Source of the DNA: Rhizobium sp. GN54 | GTDB lineage: Bacteria > Pseudomonadota > Alphaproteobacteria > Rhizobiales > Rhizobiaceae | Direction of reading: 5' to 3' | Length of the DNA stretch: 64,000 nucleotides | NCBI RefSeq assembly: GCF_021026345.1 | Contig: NZ_JAJNCZ010000004.1 | Span: 1-64,000, forward strand | In this document: in pieces, positions 59,080 through 64,000 of the stretch | Layout: each line of letters opens with the position of its first letter | Numbering within the stretch: the stretch's first letter is position 1 | Translations under genes and position numbers: made by a program | Notes under the pieces: model-generated | Told to the model about the DNA's origin: nothing | The model's database searches: none | What the model saw: only the letters and a program-made list of their open reading frames with translations

Positions 59080-60423
59080 ATGGCCACAGAAACATCCGAC
59101 ATCCGCAAGGTCGCATTGGCGAGCTTCATCGGATCGACCCTGGAATGGTACGATTTCTTCATCTTCGGTACCGCCACGGCACTCGTCTTCAACAAGCTGT
59201 TCTTTCCCGCATTTGATCCGGTGACCGGCATGATCGCGGCTTTCGCGACCTTTGCCGTCGGGTTCATCGCTCGCCCGCTGGGCGGCATCGTGTTAGGTCA
59301 CTATGGTGACCGGATCGGCCGCAAGGCCATGCTGGTGCTCAGCCTGACGATGATGGGTGGCATAACCTTCCTCATCGGCCTACTTCCGACCTATGCGGTG
59401 CTCGGTGTCGGTGCGCCGATCCTTCTGACCTTGCTCCGCTTCCTGCAGGGCTTTGCCGTCGGTGGCGAATGGGGCGGTGCGACGCTGATGGTGGTCGAGC
59501 ATGCGCCCAACAAGACGCGCGGCTTCTTCGGCAGCTGGCCGCAGATGGGCATTCCGGCGGCTCTTCTTTTGTCATCCGGCATGATGGCGCTCGTCGGTGG
59601 GCTGACGACGCCGGAACAGTTCATGGCCTGGGGATGGCGTATCCCGTTCCTGTTCAGCGGTGTTCTGCTTGTCTTCGGCATCTATCTGCGCCGACGCCTG
59701 GCGGAATCGCCGAGCTTCCGGAAAATGAAGTCCGAGGGTGAGCAGGAGCGCCTGCCCATCGCCGAAGTGCTCGGCAAGCACGGCAGGAAGACCGCACTTC
59801 TCGTCGCCTGCCAGGCGGCGGAGAACACGAGTTTCTACGTCGTGGCCGTCTATTCTCTGGTCTATCTCACCACTGTGGTCGGCATCGATCGCGCCACCGC
59901 CTTGAACGCCCTGATGATCGCGGCCGTGTTCTGCTTCGCCGCCCAGCCGCTGTTTGCCGGGCTGTCCGATCGCATCGGCCGCAAGCGCGTCTTCATGGGC
60001 GGGATGATCTTCAACGGCCTCTTCATCGTGCCGTTCTTCCTGTTCCTAGATACGGCCAGCGTGTTCTGGATCACGGCGGCGATGACGCTCTCGATCGTGT
60101 TCGGACAGGCGACGACGCAATCCACGCAACCCAGCCTCTTTGCCGAGCAGTATGGTGCGTCGGTGCGCTACAGCGGTGTCTCCGTCGCCTACCAGTTCGC
60201 CACCGTGCTCTGGAGCGGGCCGACGCCGATGATCGCCGCATCGCTCTGGGCCTGGTCGGGAAGCTGGATACCGCTTGCCTGCTATATCGGCGCCGCCGCC
60301 TGCCTGTCGGTCCTGACGATCATTCCGCTCCGCGAGGCGGCCGGTGCCGATCTCGAAGGCGAGCGGAGCGAAGACCGGCGCGAACCGGTGTCTTCGACGC
60401 GCCCCGCCCACCAGTATCCGTGA
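59080..60423 (+). CDS. MFS transporter, metabolite:H+ symporter (MHS) family
   Basis: This 447-residue, 12-span major facilitator protein carries the MHS family opening (SFIGSTLEWYDFFIFGTATALVF), FIARPLGGIVLGHYGDRIGRKAMLVLSL (the loop 2-3 motif) and RFLQGFAVGGEWGGATLMVVEHAP. MHS carriers import organic acids and related solutes (shikimate, ketoglutarate, betaines) with protons. GGGGAGGAG precedes the ATG. It gives the monooxygenase operon its own uptake route besides the TRAP carrier that seems to share the operator. Confidence 0.93.
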   Translation: MATETSDIRKVALASFIGSTLEWYDFFIFGTATALVFNKLFFPAFDPVTGMIAAFATFAVGFIARPLGGIVLGHYGDRIGRKAMLVLSLTMMGGITFLIGLLPTYAVLGVGAPILLTLLRFLQGFAVGGEWGGATLMVVEHAPNKTRGFFGSWPQMGIPAALLLSSGMMALVGGLTTPEQFMAWGWRIPFLFSGVLLVFGIYLRRRLAESPSFRKMKSEGEQERLPIAEVLGKHGRKTALLVACQAAENTSFYVVAVYSLVYLTTVVGIDRATALNALMIAAVFCFAAQPLFAGLSDRIGRKRVFMGGMIFNGLFIVPFFLFLDTASVFWITAAMTLSIVFGQATTQSTQPSLFAEQYGASVRYSGVSVAYQFATVLWSGPTPMIAASLWAWSGSWIPLACYIGAAACLSVLTIIPLREAAGADLEGERSEDRREPVSSTRPAHQYP

Positions 60424-61418
60424 AACAGGGAGCCTCTGGCCCAATCGCCATGTCCAATGACCAACGCATTCTCCGCAACGCCCTTGGATCCTTCGCAACA
60501 GGCGTCACCGTCGTCACCACCCGTGCTGCCGACGGCAAGGATATCGGCCGCACCGCCAACAGCTTCAGCTCTGTCTCGCTCGATCCACCTATGATCCTCT
60601 GGAGCCTTTCGAAGACATCCTCGAGCTTCGAGGACTTCCGGCAGGCGGAGCATTTCGCCGTACATATACTCTCGGCGGATCAGAGCGACATATCCGGCCT
60701 GTTCGCGAGCAAGAAGGAAGACAAGTTCGAGGGGCTGACGGTCGAGCGGGGGGAGGGCGACATCCCGCTCCTGAAGAGCTGCGCGGCCCGTTTCGAATGC
60801 CGGACCACCTATCAGTATGAGGGTGGCGACCACATTATCTTCGTCGGCGAGGTCACCGGTTTCGAGCATTCCAGCACGCCGCCGCTGGTCTTTCATGGCG
60901 GCCAGTACGGCCGGCTTATCCGCCATGCCGGCGAGGGCACGTCCTTCGAGAAGAAGGACAGCAGCCTTTCGCCGGACGACTTCATCTACCAGATCTCGCG
61001 CGTCTTCTATCAGATCCGCAGCGACGCGATGGCGGAACGGCGCCGGCGCGGCTGGAGCGGCGCGGACTATGCCGTACTCACCCTGCTCGGCCATGAGGAT
61101 GGCAGAACATTGGACGATATTCGCGAGATCGGCCGTTCACGTGGAGACGAGATCACAGACGAGACGATCGACAAGCTCACGTCCATCGGGCTGATCAAGG
61201 TCGGGGAAGCGATGCCGCGACGGGCGCATCTGACCGGCGAGGGACGCCAGGCGATGATCGAGATCGTCGCCATGCTGAAGGCGGCGGAAGCCGAGAGTCT
61301 CGCCCTCCTCGACGAGAACGAGGTCTGGGTGTTGAAACAGCTTCTCAATCGGCTTGCGACATCGCGGGACAACGGCTGGCCGCCGGTCCGCCAGCCGGCG
61401 GCGCTTGCATCGGCTTGA
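60420..61418 (+). CDS. Flavin reductase fused to a MarR-like C-terminal domain
   Basis: This protein has about 332 residues. Residues ~15-165 form a flavin reductase domain of the two-component monooxygenase type (RNALGSFATGVTVVTTRAADGKDIGRTANSFSSVSLDPPMILWSLSK; HIIFVGEVTGFEH; LVFHGGQYGRL). Residues ~185-310 look like a MarR-type winged helix (DYAVLTLLGHEDGRTLDDI; LTSIGLIKVGEAMPRRAHLTGEGRQAMIEI; LDENEVWVLKQLLNRL). The same fusion occurs in the 4-hydroxyphenylacetate hydroxylase reductase of Acinetobacter, where the MarR part is an effector-sensing autoinhibitory domain. It probably feeds FMNH2 to the LLM monooxygenase. The start is GTG 60420 (GTGA overlap); ATG 60450 matches typical N-termini and is a fair alternative. 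Confidence 0.87.
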   Translation: MKQGASGPIAMSNDQRILRNALGSFATGVTVVTTRAADGKDIGRTANSFSSVSLDPPMILWSLSKTSSSFEDFRQAEHFAVHILSADQSDISGLFASKKEDKFEGLTVERGEGDIPLLKSCAARFECRTTYQYEGGDHIIFVGEVTGFEHSSTPPLVFHGGQYGRLIRHAGEGTSFEKKDSSLSPDDFIYQISRVFYQIRSDAMAERRRRGWSGADYAVLTLLGHEDGRTLDDIREIGRSRGDEITDETIDKLTSIGLIKVGEAMPRRAHLTGEGRQAMIEIVAMLKAAEAESLALLDENEVWVLKQLLNRLATSRDNGWPPVRQPAALASA

Positions 61419-61443
61419 TCAGACCCGGATATTGGAGAGTGTC

Positions 61444-62325
61444 ATGACCCGATTTGCTATCGGAGACATTACGGTCTCTGCCATATGGGAGATGGAGGAC
61501 ACGTCCTTCCGGATGAAGTCCTTCTTTCCGCTCGTCACGGAAGAGATGCTGGCGCGGGAGCAGACCTGGCTCACGCCGACTTATCATGATCCCGATACCG
61601 ACCAGATCAAGCTCAGCATCCATGCCTGGCTGATCGATACCGGCCGGCACAAGATTCTCGTCGATACCTGTGTCGGCAATGACAAGCAGCGACACGCCCG
61701 CAAGCAGTGGTCGGATCTGAACACGCCCTTCCTCGAACGCCTGCGTGCGGCGGGCGTCGAGCCCGAAGCGATAGACTATGTCTGCTGCACCCATCTCCAC
61801 GCCGATCATGTCGGCTGGAATACGAGGCTCATCGACGGACGCTGGGTGCCGACATTCCCGAACGCCAGATATATCTTCGGGCGGAAGGAATATGATTACT
61901 GGGCGGAGAAATACGGCTCCGATCCGGGCAGCCATCATCTCGCAGCCTATAGCGACAGCGTGTTGCCGGTCGTGGAGACTGGGCAAGTGGTGCTGGTGGA
62001 CGACGGATATGAGCTGGACGGCTGCCTGACGTTCAAGCCGGCGCCCGGCCACACGCCCGGCCATGTCGCCATCTGGCTGCATTCCAACGGTCGAGAATGC
62101 GTATTTTCGGGCGACATCATTCATCACCCGATCCAGCTCGCCTATCCGCAACTGAGCTGCATGGGTTGCGAGGATCCGGCTCAATCAGTGCGAACCCGAA
62201 GCGCGTTGCTGGCTGGCATTGCAGATACGGAGACGATGCTGATGACCGGGCATTTTCTGGCGCCGCATGCGGCTCATATCGAAACCGCGGGCGAATGTTT
62301 TCGCGTACGCTGCTCGGAATGCTAG
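61444..62325 (+). CDS. Metallo-beta-lactamase-fold hydrolase
   Basis: This 293-residue protein carries the di-zinc motif CTHLHADHVGWN (about 113-124), the next histidine in APGHTPGHVAIW, an aspartate in VFSGDIIHHP and a late histidine in TGHFLAPH. It resembles AHL-lactonase/N-acyl hydrolase-type members, but in this operon it is more likely a lactone, ester or thioester hydrolase acting on a pathway intermediate. GGAGAG lies 5 bases before ATG 61444, 25 bases after the flavin reductase. Confidence 0.88.
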   Translation: MTRFAIGDITVSAIWEMEDTSFRMKSFFPLVTEEMLAREQTWLTPTYHDPDTDQIKLSIHAWLIDTGRHKILVDTCVGNDKQRHARKQWSDLNTPFLERLRAAGVEPEAIDYVCCTHLHADHVGWNTRLIDGRWVPTFPNARYIFGRKEYDYWAEKYGSDPGSHHLAAYSDSVLPVVETGQVVLVDDGYELDGCLTFKPAPGHTPGHVAIWLHSNGRECVFSGDIIHHPIQLAYPQLSCMGCEDPAQSVRTRSALLAGIADTETMLMTGHFLAPHAAHIETAGECFRVRCSEC

Positions 62326-62361
62326 CTTCGCCGGCAACAGGTTGAATTCAGGGAGAGAGAC

Positions 62362-63486
62362 ATGAAGATCAGAGCCGCAACGCTTCGCCAGATGGGCGCG
62401 AGCATGCCTTATGCCGAGAGCAAGCCGCTGGACATCGCCGAGCTTGATCTGGAGCGCCCGCGGCAGGGGGAAGTTCTGGTGCGTATCCGCGCAGCCGGGC
62501 TCTGCCATTCGGATCTCTCCGTCATCAACGGCAGCAGGCCGCGTCCGCTGCCGATGGCGATCGGGCATGAGGCGGCGGGCGAGGTGGTCGAACTCGGCGA
62601 AGGCGTCGATGATCTCGAAGTCGGTGATCACGTCGTGCTTGCCTTCGTGCCAAGCTGCGGCCATTGCCTGCCCTGCTCGGAAGGGCGACCGGCGCTTTGC
62701 GAGCCGGGCGCTGCGGCAAACGGCAAGGGCACATTGCTCACCGGCAGCATCCGGCTGAAATACCAGGGAGAACCGGTGCATCACCACATCGGCTGCTCGG
62801 CCTTTGCCGAACATGCAGTCGTGTCGCGCCGCTCGATCGTGAAGGTGGACAAGGATCTGCCGTTCAACGAGGCGGCGCTGTTCGGCTGCGCCGTGCTGAC
62901 GGGTGTCGGCGCAGTGGTCAATACGGCAAAGGTGCAGGCGGGCCAGACGACCGTGGTCATCGGCCTCGGCGGCGTCGGGCTGGCGGCGCTGCTCGGCGCG
63001 ATCTCCGCCGGTGCCGCACAGGTGATTGCCGTGGATCTTTCCGATGAGAAGCTTGAGATCGCCCGTCAACTGGGGGCGACGGCGACGGTGAATGCGCGCG
63101 ATGCGGATGCGGTCGAAAAGGTCCGGCAGCTCACCAATGGCGGCGCAGATTTCGCTTTCGAATTCGCAGGCTCGGAAAAGGCGCTGGAAAGCGCTTACAA
63201 GATGACGCGCCGCGGCGGCACGACAGTCACGGCCGGACTGCCGGCGCCGACAGCCGCCTTGCCGGTCAACATCGTCAGCCTCGTGGCCGAGGAACGCACG
63301 CTCAAGGGCAGCTATATCGGCACCTGCGTCCCGGTTCGCGATATTCCGCGCTATGTCGCGCTCTACAAATCGGGGCGCCTTCCGGTGAACAGGCTTCTCA
63401 GCGGATCGATCCGCCTGGACGACATCAACGAAGGCTTCGACCGCCTGCACAGGGGCGAGGTTATCCGGCTGGTCGTCGAAATGTGA
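62362..63486 (+). CDS. Zinc-dependent alcohol dehydrogenase, class III-like
   Basis: This 374-residue MDR-family dehydrogenase carries catalytic zinc ligands in AGLCHSDLSVING (Cys-His), GHEAAGEV and FGCAVLTGVG, and the structural zinc loop CGHCLPCSEGRPALC (about 98-112). The NAD-binding motif is VIGLGGVGLAALLGAISAGA. It closes the monooxygenase operon, 36 bases after the hydrolase, and probably oxidises an alcohol released from the substrate. Confidence 0.92.
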   Translation: MKIRAATLRQMGASMPYAESKPLDIAELDLERPRQGEVLVRIRAAGLCHSDLSVINGSRPRPLPMAIGHEAAGEVVELGEGVDDLEVGDHVVLAFVPSCGHCLPCSEGRPALCEPGAAANGKGTLLTGSIRLKYQGEPVHHHIGCSAFAEHAVVSRRSIVKVDKDLPFNEAALFGCAVLTGVGAVVNTAKVQAGQTTVVIGLGGVGLAALLGAISAGAAQVIAVDLSDEKLEIARQLGATATVNARDADAVEKVRQLTNGGADFAFEFAGSEKALESAYKMTRRGGTTVTAGLPAPTAALPVNIVSLVAEERTLKGSYIGTCVPVRDIPRYVALYKSGRLPVNRLLSGSIRLDDINEGFDRLHRGEVIRLVVEM

Positions 63487-63696
63487 GGTTCGGGCGTTTT
63501 CGAAGGGCTGCGAAAGGGGGAGCCTTTCCCGGCCTCGCCTGCCCAGGAACGTGGAGAACGTCAACTCTTCTCAAGCCGTCAGATCGCCCCCGGTGCAACG
63601 TTTCTTAACGCGATGACACACCCGTCGGTGCCCTGATCGCTAGGGTCACTTCCGGATTATCCGCAACTGTCTGCGGATCAAACGGAAGGGCGTTTC
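63487..63696. promoter_or_regulatory. Intergenic region before the efflux adaptor gene
   Basis: This stretch of 210 bases holds two dyads. GAAAGG/CCTTTC at 63512-63528 may end the upstream operon, without a T-run. ATCCGCA/TGCGGAT at 63659-63678 (6-base loop) lies 18 bases before the membrane fusion protein start and could be a repressor operator or a leader hairpin. No regulator gene for it is in view. Confidence 0.4.
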
Positions 63697-64000
63697 ATGG
63701 GTGGGATATCCCGATCATTCTTGTCGCAGGCGCATCCGGCCCCGAGGTTTCTGGTGGGCGTGGTGCTTCTCTGGCTTGCCTTCATTTCCACCTCCCAGGC
63801 GGCCGAGGAACAGATGCCGGTTACGGTTGTCGTCGCCCGCCAGGGTGCCGTGACCGAGACGGTTCCCGTGGTCGGGTCGCTCGCTGCAAGGGAAGAGGTT
63901 CAGGTACACCCGCTCGTCCAGGGGCGGGCGATCGAGCATATCCTTGTGGAGGTCGGGCAGACCGTCGACAAGGGCCAGCCGCTCGCGCTGCTGGACACGA
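63697..64000 (+). CDS. RND-type efflux membrane fusion protein, N-terminal part
   Basis: This is an open frame of 101 codons running off the right end of the window. After a signal peptide (FLVGVVLLWLAFISTSQAAEE, about 18-38) comes the MFP/HlyD pattern MPVTVVVARQGAVTETVPVVGSLAAREEVQVHPLVQGRAIEHILVEVGQTVDKGQPLALLDT, a barrel strand and the first half of the lipoyl-like hairpin. An RND pump gene should follow outside the window. GGAAGGG lies 7 bases before the ATG. Confidence 0.82.
   Translation, partial: MGGISRSFLSQAHPAPRFLVGVVLLWLAFISTSQAAEEQMPVTVVVARQGAVTETVPVVGSLAAREEVQVHPLVQGRAIEHILVEVGQTVDKGQPLALLDT

Noticed and set aside
1-64000. CRISPR array, tRNA/rRNA genes, insertion sequences, prophage or toxin-antitoxin genes
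   Set aside because: I found no regularly spaced direct repeats, no cloverleaf-like or rRNA sequence, and no transposase, integrase or toxin-antitoxin pattern on either strand.

Overview
This is GC-rich, densely packed alphaproteobacterial DNA, most likely from a member of the Rhizobiales/Rhizobiaceae. It probably comes from an accessory replicon or a catabolic region rather than a core chromosome segment. The evidence is the family content (TRAP, TTT and ABC uptake systems, each beside its own LacI or GntR regulator), the codon and GC style, and a rhizobial-type intergenic mosaic repeat at 12676-12780. The window holds 61 protein genes or gene parts that I can support well, plus one doubtful 51-codon ORF. 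I see no rRNA, tRNA, CRISPR array, insertion sequence or phage gene. Nearly everything is a 'transporter + enzymes + regulator' module for scavenging carbon, sulfur or nitrogen compounds. There are eight uptake systems and seven one-component regulators.

Region 1 (283-7372): a minus-strand operon TRAP DctP-DctQ-DctM, VOC-fold protein, RuBisCO-like protein and DUF1537 sugar-acid kinase, with a divergent LacI regulator. The kinase plus RuBisCO-like pair is the signature of branched sugar-acid (apionate-type) catabolism. Region 2 (7442-19269): a TAXI-type TRAP transporter with a fused permease, a divergent Tat-exported sulfatase, and a MoxR-DUF58-DUF4381-VWA-VWA/TPR-BatD-like operon. Region 3 (19717-27061): an amino-acid-type ABC transporter with a GntR regulator, then uxuBA (fructuronate to mannonate to 2-keto-3-deoxygluconate) and a second GntR. 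The transporter and uxuA promoters share a 12-base site at the same distance from the start codon. Region 4 (27186-33602): aldehyde dehydrogenase, a CUT2 sugar ABC transporter, kduI, kduD and kdgF for unsaturated uronates; this also ends at 2-keto-3-deoxygluconate.

Region 5 (33685-40654): a TTT (TctCBA) carrier divergent from GntR-PdxA2-like-TIM barrel-Asp/Glu racemase family genes. Region 6 (40608-48369): a GntR, a second TTT carrier, an isocitrate lyase/PEP mutase-family lyase, LeuC-like and LeuD-like hydro-lyase subunits, and a 3-hydroxyacyl-CoA dehydrogenase-family enzyme. This set resembles a dimethylmalate/citramalate-type route. Region 7 (48426-54682): an SDR and a HisD-family dehydrogenase divergent from a LacI, then a TRAP transporter. 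Region 8 (54721-63486): a LacI divergent from a two-component flavin monooxygenase operon (LLM monooxygenase, AtuA/DUF1446, DUF4387, MHS transporter, flavin reductase-MarR fusion, metallo-beta-lactamase-fold hydrolase, zinc alcohol dehydrogenase). A perfect 20-base palindrome in front of the monooxygenase recurs, with three changes, in front of the TRAP operon of region 7. The two operons are therefore probably one regulon; I consider this the most promising undescribed system here. The window ends inside an RND-type membrane fusion protein gene (63697 onward).

Two regulatory habits recur. Adjacent genes overlap by ATGA or GTGA in most operons, and at several substrate-binding-protein/permease junctions a GC-rich hairpin sits between the genes, probably to give more binding protein than permease.
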